This document shows, piece after piece, positions 24,001 through 35,701 of a DNA stretch of 64,000 bases; within the stretch, counting starts at the first letter, position 1, and each line of letters opens with the position of its first letter. The DNA is taken from contig JAHLKI010000002.1 of NCBI GenBank assembly GCA_025602905.1, forward strand, positions 868,001 through 932,000. Reading direction: 5' to 3'. A model generated the notes under the pieces. That model had not been told where the DNA came from. It did not search any database and saw nothing but the letters and a program-made list of their open reading frames with translations. Source of the DNA: Phlyctochytrium arcticum (lineage: Eukaryota; Chytridiomycota; Chytridiomycetes; Chytridiales; Chytridiaceae). A program made the translations under genes and the position numbers.

Positions 24001-26351
24001 TCACGATTAAACTAAATTTCACTGATCGACAGAAGTAGCAAACTCGCTGACAGTCCTTGACACGCGTTTCAACGGCGTTTGCAAGTCGAAGAGTTACCGA
24101 CGATATATTTGCCAGAAACTGCCCAACATTCAAAGACTTGATGGTATATTATGCAAGCCCAAGGAAGAGGTAAATTGTGTTTGGCCTTTATGGGAATGAG
24201 ACTCTCCGCTAATGTTTTTGCAGGAAAGTCACGCAAATATGGACCTGAAGGCCATAATTGATCACGCCTCCACCCAACCTCATCTGTTCCGGCCTCTTAG
24301 TGTACGGACCCAAACTGGTTACGGGTTTTCGGCCGCACAAAACGAATACTGGCGGTTAGCACATTGCCCGCACTTGCATGAGTCCGTGATGGTGGAAGCC
24401 ATTACTACACTAGAGCTGGACGGCTGTTATTTATTTGACTTGAACGCGCTACCCGATGGATTGGTAAATTTGAGATGGGCGAGTTTCCGAAACAATAGCA
24501 TCCGTGATGTCAGCAAACTGGCACAGTACCCGCTTCTGGAAGAGCTATCACTGGAGAATAATGAAATCGAGTCCATAGATCCGCTGACGGCACTAACAGG
24601 ACTGATTAAGCTCGACGTTAGCATCAATAGGATATCGTCCATCGACTGCGCAAGAGAGTTTCAATCATTGATGCTCTTGTCGCTAGAGAACAACTCTATC
24701 CGGAGTCTGCGGCCTTTAACAGAGCTACCGACATTAATGGAGTTCTGTGAGTAGTTTCATGACTTGTGTTAACTATTCCTAACTTGTCTGCTTATAGATT
24801 GTGGCAATAATAGCATCGAAGATCTTTTGAGCATCTTCCCACTGAAAGAATTGCCAAGATTGATCATTCTTGATTTCACTGGAAACGCAGTCTGTCACCT
24901 TGAGAACTATCGCTTGTTCACGATTTATCACCTCGCCAGATTGAAGGTACTCACAGGTGTGTACCAGTGTGTGATATGCCTCTGAACCCTTCCAAAAAGA
25001 TTTTAGACGGTACCGGTATCGCTCTAAAGGAACAGAATGCTGCCCGCGAGGCATACCTTGGAAAACTTACGATTGAGCTTTTGGGAGAGAAAGTTGGGCA
25101 TCTAACGTTCAAAAATATATCTGAACTCGATCTGCGGAACTGCAAAATACGTGAAATCGATTGTTTTGCCGGCTTCGACTTTCGTAACCTCCGCAAGCTT
25201 ACATTTGACAACAATCTGTTGACAAATATCGATTGCTTTGTTGGCTTGACCGGGCTCAGATATCTCTCGCTAAACAATAATAAGTTGGAGCGATTGCTAT
25301 CCACGGACCAGCCTGCGCCAATGACCATGGGAAATGGAATGATGCGCTTGGACACCCCAGAGTATGGCAGACAGTTTGTGCGCACATTACTACCGAACCT
25401 CGAAGAGCTGCACCTGGGACATAATGTGATCAGTCGTATCGCTGACTTGGCTCTTTATCGTTTGTCACATTTGAAGTTGCTCTACCTGCCGGGAAATCGC
25501 ATCAGTAAGGTTGGACACCAAGGCACACTGATGGGAAAAAAACATCTTAACCGATAAGGGATTACTAGGTCGATGGTCTTGACCACATGACAAATCTCAT
25601 TGAGTTGGTACTGGACAAGAATCAAATCAAGGCAGCGGAGCCATCCTCCTTCGTATCTTTGATCAATCTCAGAGAGCTGCACGTTAAGTGCGTTGACAAT
25701 GTCACTTACACAGTTCCTTGGAGCAATACTAACAAATCGTTACATAGAGAGAATCGGATCAAGACTCTGTCCCACTTCGATTGCCTCCCTAACTTGCAAC
25801 ACCTCAATTTGAGTAGCAACCGAGTACACGATATTAACGAGATAGAGGTACGCAATTGAATCCGATACTACGCCAAGAACAATCATAACTCACCGTTGCG
25901 ACAGAAAATGAAACTTCCAAGTTTATTGAAACTCTCCCTCGGGTCCAATGCCGTTGCGCGCAAGCAAATGTACCGTCCGTGTATCGTCCTTCGGTTTCCC
26001 CATATTCTTGCGATCGACAGCAAAGAGGTTCTACCCGACGAGCGTATGCGTGCTGAATCCTACTTCATGGAGCAATGTGTGATGAGAGAAGACAACAGTC
26101 CAATGACCAAATTGGCTGCGCAAAGCGGGCATTTGGGACCAAACTCAAGTAATTCAAATGCTTGTTCAACACAGAATTTAAATGGCATGAACAAGCTACC
26201 GATCAAGATAACCTCCGTTGTGCTTGACGGTGAGTTGTGGAGGAGAACATACTGTCACTCTTGAATGTTGTACTCATATCACTGATACATAGGTTTGGAA
26301 ATGAAACTTGCGGCGAATTCATCAGGTTTTGGCGGATCAGGAAGAAATTAG
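21063..26351 (+). CDS. LRRC9-like giant leucine-rich-repeat protein
   Basis: A long LRR protein split by about twenty short introns; the spliced product should exceed 1,300 residues. It starts MMLSDLERPRTGVGKEVADR. The first LRR block has LEKLWICETGVTRIKNLQHL, LEKLWLSDNG and LKVLHMGNNKIMSVGDAL, capped by NPICSLCNYQTHVIYHLPKL and YYNMRIRTIKRN. That cap order matches animal LRRC9. A charged helical middle follows (22200-22800), then a region around GFPDENVTQLHNYLDWEDFG. More LRR blocks come next (LEKLDLSFNSITTLDKL, LEELSLENNEIESIDPL, LEELHLGHNVISRIADL, LQHLNLSSNRVHDINEI), with a tail ending FGGSGRN. LRRC9 is found in ciliated eukaryotes, which supports a zoosporic fungus. Only some exon edges were verified. 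Confidence 0.85.
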
Positions 26352-26564
26352 ATTGAAAAATTGACAAAATGACAAGTTGTAAATATACATGCAAATAATC
26401 TAGACTAGAGAGATGAGTAGCAGACACGGCCGAAAAGGGATGTTGTGATGGAGGCATGTCGGCAGTTGAGACTTGAAAGAGTGGGAAATGTTGGTCGGAG
26501 CCACATGTGTAAACAAATGGATGCTCCAGTTATAAATAATGCGAACGAGGTAGTGTATAGATCG

Positions 26565-26861
26565 TCATCTTCGTTTCTCCAGCATGTCCTTTGCCTCGTT
26601 GATCTTACTGGCCAGATATGGGCTACCCCCTCGATCAGGATGGTTCAACAACATGATTCGGCGATGAGCTTCCTTGAGTTTTTCCTTTGGTGCATTTTCC
26701 CTAATACCCAACAAAAGTGCAGCTTCCCGACGAGTCATTTTGCTTTCGAATCCTCCACGGTAGAAAGAGGTGCCTCCAACACGACCGGACGCTCGTATTG
26801 CCGCCCGACCGACCAGAGCGGCGACAGCAACTCCGGCGCCGACAAGGATAGCTGTGGCCAT
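26565..26861 (-). CDS. PAM18: TIM14/Pam18 J-domain protein of the mitochondrial import motor
   Basis: Stimulates the ATPase of mitochondrial Hsp70 at the inner-membrane TIM23 translocase. It is 98 residues in one exon. The N-terminal membrane anchor is MATAILVGAGVAVAALVGRA, then the family linker FYRGGFESKMTRREAALLLG. The J-domain has the diagnostic HPD in RRIMLLNHPDRGGSPYLASK and ends INEAKDMLEKRR. Length and motif order match animal DNAJC19 closely, more than the longer yeast form. The ATG at 26861 is chosen because the anchor starts there. The frame is open further upstream but reads as leader. It converges on the LRRC9-like gene, with 213 bases between stops. Confidence 0.95.
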   Translation of the reverse strand: MATAILVGAGVAVAALVGRAAIRASGRVGGTSFYRGGFESKMTRREAALLLGIRENAPKEKLKEAHRRIMLLNHPDRGGSPYLASKINEAKDMLEKRR

Positions 26862-27338
26862 TGAGGGAGCTTGTTTTTGTGAAGTTTGTTGGGAAGCCAG
26901 CGTGCCTGAAATATCTCCGTCAAGACTATGTGCCTTTCCTAAGTGTAGTTTTTGAGGGAAAACTGCTGCAAAAGTGAAGAGCAGTTGGAGTTTGGCTTGG
27001 GAGTTGGTGAACAGGACCGGAGCTTCGCAGCGGGGTTTGACCGGGTTGCCATTTGTTGTTATGGCAATAGAGCGCGACATCTGGAACCCCCGCCCAAGTC
27101 TTGCTCCAAAGTGTTTTCCGAGTGTAAAACTGAACCGAACTATGCTCAAATTCGTCGACAAACTAGTGCTGAACTTTGCTCCTCTGAGCCCTGCATCTCG
27201 ATCGGTCCGGTAGGTCATATTTGCTGGATGTATCGTGGCATTTGTATCTTAAAATTTGGACTTTTTAGAGGTTTTATGCAACAATTGGTAACAACCCGGA
27301 ACCGTGCCAGTAACCCCAAGTGCAATCTTATCATCAAC
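26862..27338. promoter_or_regulatory. Divergent promoter region, TIM14 and 53-residue gene
   Basis: 477 bases between two divergent starts. Both strands stay open in places (26952-27599 plus, 26862-27218 minus), but neither reading has protein-like features. Confidence 0.45.
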
Positions 27339-27626
27339 ATGTCAGATCAGGTCAAGAAACCGAGCATTGAAGTTGCATACTGTACGTTCGTGTCTGTGGC
27401 TCGCACTCACACTGTAACATTAATGTTGCATGCTTTGTTTATAGCGAATAAGGCCACTCTGAAGCTGGACACACAAACAATGACAGCAGCAGAAATTGTC
27501 AAGGATGTTAACCGAGTATCTAAGCGGTTACAGCTTGTAAGGGCCTGCTGCAAACTTTTCCCCCAAGTCTTGTTATTAACCCCGCTTTCGTCTTTTTAGG
27601 AAGAAGATATCGCTCAAGCTAGCTAG
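27339..27626 (+). CDS. Conserved-looking 53-residue protein, three exons
   Basis: Exons 27339-27381, 27445-27536 and 27600-27626 join in frame with good GT-AG ends (GTACGT...TATAG and GTAAGG...TTTTTAG). The product starts MSDQVKKPSIEVAY, continues KATLKLDTQTMTAAEIVKDV, and ends SKRLQL then EEDIAQAS. It is highly charged, mostly helical by eye, and has no signal or membrane segment. A small amphipathic helical protein like this could be a subunit of a larger complex. I do not recognise the family. The neat splicing of such a small frame is the main evidence that it is real. Confidence 0.6.
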
Positions 27627-27827
27627 ATCAGTGGACAGCGACGACATCACACCATTATTTATGCATATATTTGCTTCAACCCCCATACCCATCCTCCAAG
27701 GCACATCATCTCCATCAAGGCGTCACTTCTCTCTCGAAGATTATTCCGGAATCACCAACTCTCGTCCTATAACCGCAACAACTGTCACTATTGTACATAT
27801 TGTAATACATGCAAGCAAATGCATCTC

Positions 27828-30182
27828 TTATGAACCTTTAAGATAAACCCCGTTCTCCACACGCTCACTTTCCAGTAGATTTAGCAATTTTTCCCCCTTC
27901 GGCACAGATCCTTGCGCCCAACCGTCGACCATGTACATAAATTTGGCTACATCTTCACTCTTCACGTCAACCTTCTGCTCATCGATCAATTGCCACACGC
28001 GGAATCCATATTGAAGTTTTCGATGAGCTGCGCAGGTCCGGAGAATGCTCTTAGCAACGACAGGGTGAATCTTGAACCCTTCAGGTTCTTGGGCGGAAAT
28101 AAATGCGTAGCGCCGACTTGGTTTTCGCTTCGATAGGCCCTCACCCAAATTGATATACTCCTTCCAGAGATACCAAGCCCTCCCAAAGTTCTGATACCAA
28201 CGGGAGTGAATAAATATTAAGACGGCAAACGTGTAATGATCCCAAGAGACTTGTTTTTTCCGCATATCCGCCAAGATCGAATCCATATGGTCCGAACTAT
28301 GAAACGATGCAAGCAGCAAATGATTATAAGTCATTGCCGTTGGCTGATGATCGTCCTTGAGCATTTCCTGGTAAAACTGAAAGGGCCTTTGGGGATCGGC
28401 GACTAGTGTTGTAGCCCTTATCAAAGCATTATAGAGATGCGCACTCGGGCGGTGGCCGGCTGCCAACAACGCTTCCAGCCAGCGCAAGCCACTCTTCACG
28501 TCCAAAGACTTGAGATATCCGAGAATAACAGGTTCCAAGACCGCAGCCGAAGGAGTAAATCCAAGCGACATCATTTCATTGACGAGTTCGACGGCTTGCC
28601 CCATCATGCCAGCATATGTGAGATGTGGGATGAACAAGATATATGTTTGCTTGAGAGTAAATCCAGTTGCTGATCGCATCTTATGGAAAACAGTGAGAGC
28701 TTCTTTAATCTTTGATTGTGAGAGCCACCCTTTCAAAAGGGTCTCGTACGCGTGATAGTCAGGTTTGACACCGACCATTTGCATCTGCTCCAGAAGCGCC
28801 TTTGCCCTTGATATGTCACCCTGCTTGATCCATGCATCCATCATGATTGTGTAATCGAACACGTTCGGCCGGAATTGCAACATAAGGTCCCGCCAAACTT
28901 CCTGACATGTTTCCATATCACCCGCCGCGACAAATGCGCTCAACATGATGGTAAGATGAATTTGCTCAAGTTTTAAGCCTGATGTATTGAGTCGATGATA
29001 GTATTCCAAAGCATTGATCATCAACCCCGAACGCGCGAATGCTTGGATTAAGATAGCATAAGTATACGAATCGGGCTGAACTCCAAAATCCTTCAAGTTT
29101 TCAAAGATGGTCGTCGCGTCCGTCAGTCGCCCGGACTTGGCCAGGTTATGCATTATGATGTTGTAAGTGTCGGTTCCAATTCTTTTCCCCTTTTGCTGCA
29201 TTTGGGAAAGCAACTTTTCGGCGGACTGAAATTCCTTGCGTCCATAAAACATATCCAGCAGCGAATTGAATGTTTTCGAAGTAGGTCGAATGCCTGCGTT
29301 CACCATCTCAGTTAGAATTACTGAAGCCGTCTTTGTCTTCCTTTGACGAGTGAATGCAGATATAAGTGTTGTGTAGGATTCAACCGAGGGCAGAATTCCA
29401 GCCTTCTGCATTACTCGAAAGGTATTCATGGCCTGTTCTCCCCTCCGAGCCTTCGCATAACCATATATGATGGAATGATAAGCGCGTCCATTTGCTTGAT
29501 ATCCTGCAGCTGTCATCCGGGACACAATCTCTGAAGCACCAACTCCGTCTCCATTCCTCCCTACGGCAGAAGCCAAAAGCAAGTAAGTCGTTTTTCTTGG
29601 TTTCAGCCCATCCTTCTCCATCTCTTCCAAAATGCTCCTCGCTGTAGCAATGTCGAAATGTTGGGCTCCTCGCCGAATGTTTTCGTGCACCTCAAGGACC
29701 CTGGGATCGGTCCAGCTCATTTGAGTCACCTGTTCCTCCACGAAATCAAGCTTGTCATTATCGATACTCCCAGCCGGGCTCCGGAATAGCATATGCGTCA
29801 CAGCCTGGTCGGCCAGCGAAAGGGGAAGGGCCTGCCGCATCTTTTCATCGGAGCAGATTTCCGAAAAAACGTCCCAAACATCTTGCGGCCTTGCAGATGG
29901 GGCCTTGACGGCCGAACGCAGCTGGGTGAACAAGGACGTTCTTCTGCCCGTACTCTTCGGTATTTCGGCAGTTCCGTTGTTATCATTATGTTTTGAGTCT
30001 GATTTGGCGAGCGATCTGTCATCCTGATTTTGGTGAAGGATGGGAGAGTTGCTAGCACGACCAGAGCTTTCGTGGCGACACTGAATTTGAAAAGGTTGTT
30101 GACGAATAGTTCCCTGGCGCACTGCTTGCCTCAAAACATTCGCGGCCCAGCGCCGGAAAATAATGGTCTCTATACCCAGCAT
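27828..30182 (-). CDS. Mitochondrial pentatricopeptide-repeat (PPR) protein
   Basis: An RNA-binding helical-repeat protein, probably acting on mitochondrial transcripts or the mitoribosome. It is one exon of 784 residues. The chosen ATG starts MLGIETIIFRRWAANVLRQA, an Arg-rich, acid-poor presequence; another ATG lies 15 bases upstream. From about residue 190 there are a dozen or more 35-residue PPR units, for example SYTTLISAFTRQRKTKTASV, DTYNIIMHNLAKSGRLTDA, YTYAILIQAFARSGLMINAL and DYTIMMDAWIKQGDISRAK. No DYW or SMR domain is seen at the end. Fungal PPR proteins diverge fast, so an ortholog cannot be named. It lies divergent to the nucleoporin gene. Confidence 0.9.
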   Translation of the reverse strand: MLGIETIIFRRWAANVLRQAVRQGTIRQQPFQIQCRHESSGRASNSPILHQNQDDRSLAKSDSKHNDNNGTAEIPKSTGRRTSLFTQLRSAVKAPSARPQDVWDVFSEICSDEKMRQALPLSLADQAVTHMLFRSPAGSIDNDKLDFVEEQVTQMSWTDPRVLEVHENIRRGAQHFDIATARSILEEMEKDGLKPRKTTYLLLASAVGRNGDGVGASEIVSRMTAAGYQANGRAYHSIIYGYAKARRGEQAMNTFRVMQKAGILPSVESYTTLISAFTRQRKTKTASVILTEMVNAGIRPTSKTFNSLLDMFYGRKEFQSAEKLLSQMQQKGKRIGTDTYNIIMHNLAKSGRLTDATTIFENLKDFGVQPDSYTYAILIQAFARSGLMINALEYYHRLNTSGLKLEQIHLTIMLSAFVAAGDMETCQEVWRDLMLQFRPNVFDYTIMMDAWIKQGDISRAKALLEQMQMVGVKPDYHAYETLLKGWLSQSKIKEALTVFHKMRSATGFTLKQTYILFIPHLTYAGMMGQAVELVNEMMSLGFTPSAAVLEPVILGYLKSLDVKSGLRWLEALLAAGHRPSAHLYNALIRATTLVADPQRPFQFYQEMLKDDHQPTAMTYNHLLLASFHSSDHMDSILADMRKKQVSWDHYTFAVLIFIHSRWYQNFGRAWYLWKEYINLGEGLSKRKPSRRYAFISAQEPEGFKIHPVVAKSILRTCAAHRKLQYGFRVWQLIDEQKVDVKSEDVAKFMYMVDGWAQGSVPKGEKLLNLLESERVENGVYLKGS

Positions 30183-30197
30183 GGAGACCAACTGCAT

Positions 30198-30656
30198 GCA
30201 GGTCGTTCCTTCGTCGTTGGGTCCAATGCTGATTTCCACGACGTCTAATTTGAAGCAACTATTCCTGGCGACGTAGCCCAAGATCCAAAAGGAAAAGACA
30301 TGTATGGTTGCGCGAACTTGTACATACGCCCCACAATGATTTCTTTTTGGGAAGATCTGCAAACTTTTTGATGTTGCTTTGACTTCTCCGACCGCGCTGC
30401 GCACTTAATCCTTTTTGGGAAGCTTCGCGAACACAAGCAGCTTTTGGCCAGCGCTTTTTGTGGAGCAACTTTTGTCACAATCCGCGCAGAGTTCCTTCGT
30501 TGTCCAGTGGAAAACGGATCAAGTTCTAGCAAGTTGCTTTCCGACGTGCGTCAAGCCTTGGGGTTACCTGCAGAAGTGTCATACGGCGATTATTGAAGTC
30601 TTGTCGCCAGAAGGAGAGCCTCTTAGCTCAAATTTCACCGTAGATCCGCTTGCAGA
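30198..30656. promoter_or_regulatory. Divergent promoter region, PPR protein and nucleoporin
   Basis: About 460 bases between two divergent starts. It contains no recognised gene or repeat. Confidence 0.45.
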
Positions 30657-33164
30657 ATGAAGTTCTTGAAGCAGATAACGAGATATTGGGTGGCGGGCAG
30701 CAGAACAGAGGATGAGCAGGCCGCTCGGTCCCCACCGGCCAACGGATCCATGGAGGTATGTGGGGGTTATGCACTGGACCTTTAAACTGAGCCAAAAACT
30801 AATATCGGTCCTGTGTGATAGATATCTGTCCAGCAAAGCCCACCTCTTGCAGAGCGATCGTTGAAATCGCCAGGATCCAGATGGGCTGCTGGGCGATCAC
30901 CGCCATATGCCAGCCCAAGCTCAACCAATCTTGGTAATGAGTACATGTTGGCAGGTTCCCCACCAGCGTCTCCTACTCGACCATATGACAGACGAGGACT
31001 ATCTGATTTGATCAGAAGCCCGAATGGCGCAGACGACTCACCATGCAAGCCTTCGTCTGTACAGTTGCAGATTATGCAGCAGTTGAAGCCAGAAAATGGA
31101 TGGATTACCTCGGCCAGTCGACGACTTGGTATCCAGCCAACCATGTCGCGCAATTTACCCAGTAGAATACCCATCGATAGTTTGACGCGAGACGAAAGCA
31201 CTGTTGCTGGCGCAAAGCGTTCGCGCGATCACGGTGATGATGATGACGCTGATGATTTGATCCGCGGTCCGGAAGCATCCCCAACCCCCGCCAAGCGACG
31301 ACAAGTGGAGCACTATGAATACTCTCAACCGGTTGCTCTATCACCAATGACCCCTACCCGTCCAAAGTTGCCTCGATCGCGCATACGTCTGAAATCAAGT
31401 CGGCCTACTCCCCAAAGTGCTCGTTGGATGTCCACCCGACTTCCCCATGTAGATCATAACAAGGCCGATCAGGTTGCGAAAGAGCTATTGGCTAATTCAG
31501 AACGAGCATTTCGTGAGGCACGGGAGGCTGAAGAGAGAAAAATCCGGGAAGAAGAGGATCGAGCGGCGCGCTTGCGGGAAGCAGAGGAATTACGTCGCAA
31601 GGAAGAGCAGCGCAGATTGGATACCGAGAGGAAGCGGCAGGAAGAGGAGCGGAGACGGCAAGAAGAAGATCGCCAGAGGCAGGAGGCTGAGCGTCGAGAT
31701 CAGGAGCGTAAACAAGCTGAAGCCCAGAGTCGGCAAGAGGAGGCTCGTAAGGCGGCAGCTGCTCAGGCAGAGAAACAACGACAGGCTGAGGAACAAAAAA
31801 GACAGCAAGATGCTGCACCGAGCTCAGGTACTAGCGCACCTGCACCCGCACCCGGAATCTCGGCCGGGGGACTGTTCGGCTCCTTACCGTCATCGACAGT
31901 GGCTCCACCAGCATCTGATTCTGCAGCTGCGCCCTTCTCATTCGGCGGGGCGAGCGGGGCAGTTGGAGGAGGAACTGGATTTGGTGCGAAACCTTCACAA
32001 CCTACTGAAAAAAGCGGCACGGCGGGTTTTGGGGGCACCGGATTCACGCTCGGAGGGGCCACCAGCCAGCCTGCTTCAACAGGGGCTACAAGCGTAGCAG
32101 CGACACCATTCGCAGGCTTTGGAGCTGCTCCTGCGACCACTTCCTCAGCATCTACAGCACCAGCTCCCGCAACAACTGCTTCCAGTACGTTCAGTTTTGG
32201 AGCTGCATCCGCTCCCACAGTGACAACTACCGCCGGCTCAGGTGCAACGCCCGCTACTGGTGGCTTCTCGTTCGGTGGAGGAGGGTTGAGCAAACCTGCC
32301 GCTACTCCCGGCAGTTTCTCGTTCGGGGCTACCGCCCCGACAAGCACCGCATCCGCACCAATTACATTCGGCAGTACCCCTGCGTCAAGTGCACCCGCAT
32401 CAACCGCTTCATCATTTTCCTTCAATGCGGCAAATAATGCATCTACTTTGCCGGGATCGACGCCTGCCCCCTTTTCATTTGGCAATACTCCCGCTTCGAC
32501 CCTCACAGCTCCGTCATCGACGGCGGCCCCATTTTCCTTTGCGCCATCTTCAACCGCGGCCCCAGCCGCTTCTACTGGAACGTTTTCCTTTGGCGCCCCA
32601 ACCAGCGTTGCATCCAGTGCCCCGGCCCCTTTCACATTTGGCGCCCCCGCTCCTGGCCCTACTTCTACTCCTTCCTTTGGCGCATCAACCGGACTTGGAA
32701 TATCCCAGCCTGCATTCGGTGCCTCCGCCCCTGCAGCCGCTCCAGCAGCCTTTAGTTTTGGAGGACCAACGACTACTACTGCTCCGACATTTGGCGCCGC
32801 GTCACCCGCTGTACCAAGTCCTGGAGGCTTCACCTTTGGGGCAGCAGCTCCCGCTCCCACACCTCCAGCCGGCAATTTCGGGTTTTCGTTTGGGGCCAAT
32901 ACCAATTCTGCGGCCGCTCCCACTACCCCAAGTGCGGCACCTACTGGCGCTTTCCAGTTTGGTGCTTCTCCCAGTATAGCTTCACCAGGCACGCCTACGG
33001 GCGGCGCATTCCAATTTGGTGGAGCTGGTGGTTCAGCAGCCCCGCCCTTATTCCAGATGGGAACCTCGGCTCCGTCGTCAGGCTCAGCGCCAAGTACTGC
33101 GCAGCGACGGATTAAGCCTTTCAAACCGTTGAAGCGTATGACAAACAGTCCCAAATTGAAGTAG
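30657..33164 (+). CDS. FG-repeat nucleoporin of the nuclear basket (Nup1/Nup60/Nup153-like)
   Basis: A nuclear pore protein whose Phe-Gly repeats bind transport receptors. Exon 1 (30657-30755) encodes MKFLKQITRYWVAGS, a short amphipathic helix of the kind that anchors basket nucleoporins to the inner nuclear membrane. A 66-base intron joins in phase to exon 2 (30822-33164); 813 residues in total. A disordered region follows, then a strongly charged Glu/Arg coiled coil at about 210-310. The C-terminal 480 residues are Ala/Ser/Thr/Pro-rich with many FSFG, FGA and FG units. The very C-terminus is basic (RRIKPFKPLKRMTNSPKLK), a likely importin-binding or nuclear-localisation tail as in Nup1 and Nup153. 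Low complexity makes orthology uncertain. The coiled coil followed by FG could also suggest another FG protein, but the two ends favour a basket Nup. Confidence 0.85.
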
Positions 33165-33407
33165 TTCTGTGCAGATAGAAATGTTTCGGCGACGGAAAAT
33201 CGTTTGTGGTTGTTTCCATCATCGATGATATTTGTAAACTATTTGTTTTCTTACGTGTATACGATTCCCCTCGAGTGTTGATTTGTGATTAATGTACCCT
33301 GTGACAAAGGATATTGTCAATCGTCCCCAACTTATCGAGCGTGCTGTAAGGTCCATCTCTATAAGTTATATATATACAGGCTAATAAGAGTCTACATGAC
33401 TAAACTT

Positions 33408-35701
33408 CTATACTACTCGGTGAGCGCCATACGAAGTGGATGACCGGCGAGCGAGCGTAGCTTTAAGATCATCACCCAGCCACTAAGAGATGAGAGTGAT
33501 TAGTAGAGTAACGGGGATATTTTGACAGCTACCAATTCCGTTACCTGATGAGATTGCATTTCCGTGAGTCGAGAGACTGCACGTTGGAACGCAAAAATTT
33601 CTTCCGCGCCCGTAAAAATAGGGCTGGTCAGCTGTGAGCCCGGCATGTTAGGTTTTTTTGTACAAAAGGGCAATTCGACCGCAAAGAATACAGACCTGCT
33701 CGGGGGACAGCTTCAAATCGTCCATCAGCAAGCGTTGCGCGGCCACCATTTCCTTCTCACTGCTGGTCGGACCTCCTTTTGCAGCACCCGCTCCATTGCC
33801 ATTGAACAAACGCGTCACGTCGGCATCGGCCGATAGGATCAATCGCGTCTTGTTCTCGTACATTGTATCAATGAAGGTGATGAAACGCCGTGCTTCGTTT
33901 CTGTGATCAAGAGTCATGGCGGGAATGTCCTCGAGGAGGATAGTGTGGAACTTTGAGACGACCTCGAGGTAGTCTACGGCCGAATGTGGCTAGAAGAAGC
34001 AGACCAAGGTATTGAGTACATCATGACGGAATAAATCTAAGAAAAAAACGGAATAGCTACCTCGCCGCACGCTTCTTTGAACGAAATTTTGGCGACACCA
34101 TCAGCAGCTTGTGGAATCACAAACTGTCGTCCAAGGAAGTTTAAAATTACAGGCCCGACTGTAGAAGATCGGGTCAGTAAGCGTCCATGTGCAAGTTGTG
34201 CAAAGACGTTACCGGTATGTCCCGCAGTGAGTGCTGCAAATATGTCATCCATTGCGCCACGGGTAGCATCATTAAGAGGACTAAAGAATGGTTTAATGTT
34301 CGAATAGCCACTCTTTGAGTTGCGTAACGACACTCACTAGTAGTAGACCTTCAGACGTTCCCTTTCTGTTAAATCACCAAAGTTAGTCGAACTGTGTTCC
34401 ACTGATCATGAAGCTCCATACCAAGCTTGCGGTAGTCGATACCGGAATTGAGGGAATGGACTGCGCACCTTTCCTTCAACAGAGCGATGCAGGGAAGGAA
34501 GCTCTGACGCTGGATACCATTCTTGTAAAGTTCTGTACGGATCCAAACAATGGTCATTCAGGTGGGTCAACATAACATATTGACAGCTGGATCTCACCAT
34601 CTGGGGGCCGGTTTGATGTTGTGACCACAACGACACCACGCTTAAAGAGCTCGTCAAACAAGCGCCTAGTGGAAGTATTCCGTTAGACATGTTTTGAGAG
34701 GTTCATCAGGATCCAGCGTACCTTAATATCATAGCATCTGTAATATCTGTAACTTGTAATTCATCGAAGCAGAGTAGCCATGCCTCATTGGCAAGATCCG
34801 TAGCAATGATCGGGATGGGGTCGTAAGTGATTCCGCGCTTGACGCGGAGTTTATGTATACGTCGGTGGACATCTTGCATAAACGCGTGGAAATGAACACG
34901 TCGCTTGCGGGGGATGTTGATGGAGTTGTAAAACAGATCTAGGGAGAGCATGAGTACCGCCCAAATGAAGGACGTCAATCGCGGCAAAAGTCGTACCCAT
35001 GACCATAGTTTTGCCAGTTCCAACATCTCCAAAGAGATATAGACCAGTGGGTCCAATAATAGCTTCATCCTCAGCGTTTGAGTTCGACCACCAACTGGAC
35101 AACTGAGGGCAAAATGAATGAGTAAGTTATAACAAACCCGCAAAACTCGACCACTTACCTTGTCAAATAAGCCACTTGAGCTATCATTCTGTTTGATCCA
35201 CGCAAAATCTGGAGATTCCATATCATCTCTTCCCTTTTGTTTATGTGATGGCAGATTGGCATCCTGATCCAAGTCTGGTTCGCGTATTGGGGGTTCGGAG
35301 TAAGTTTGTAGACGGTCAAAGAGCTCCTGCAGGAGAGTGACTGTTGCAATTTGATGCTCATCCCGATTCAACTTCGATTGAGCTACAAGAAGGTCGTAGT
35401 CGGCAGCAGGTCCCTTGCCTGTCGTGGTGGGCGTAGTTGAGGTTGAGGCTGTTGCATAATGGCGGGTAGAGTGGACCGGGGATAGTTGACAGGCGGGTAT
35501 AGATAAATATGAATGGAATGAACTTGAGCTGATATGTGCGTTAACGCCTCGTTTCTGTTGTTGTATGAGGGTTTCCGGAAATGAGTGCTTGCTACAAGGC
35601 GATCGTCTTGCAAAGGTTGGAGAAGGACGGGCCGTTGATGAATACAAGGCCCTACAAAGCGGGGTCCCGGCCGCCTTGCCCAGCACTTTCCGTCCCTTCA
35701 T
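33408..35701 (-). CDS. AFG1: AFG1/LACE1 mitochondrial AAA-type ATPase
   Basis: A mitochondrial inner-membrane ATPase that helps clear unassembled respiratory-chain subunits. Exon 1 starts [20 protein letters not shown], an Arg-rich presequence ending near [10 protein letters not shown], and then [18 protein letters not shown]. Next comes the P-loop exon near 35100-34990 ([17 protein letters not shown]), then [20 protein letters not shown] and the Walker B region [38 protein letters not shown] follows at about 34680-34600. Later exons carry [40 protein letters not shown] and [20 protein letters not shown], all conserved blocks of the family. About eight introns. An apparent longer frame reads through the intron around 35000 and should be ignored. 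It converges on the nucleoporin gene, with 243 bases between stops. Confidence 0.93.

Noticed and set aside
26952..27599. 215-codon plus-strand frame over the 53-residue gene
   Set aside because: It reads through both introns of the small gene and starts in promoter sequence; the spliced reading is better.
31763..33154. 463-residue minus-strand open frame opposite the nucleoporin
   Set aside because: It is the mirror of low-complexity FG-repeat codons; composition is Gly/Ala/Pro/Val with no domain or splice logic.
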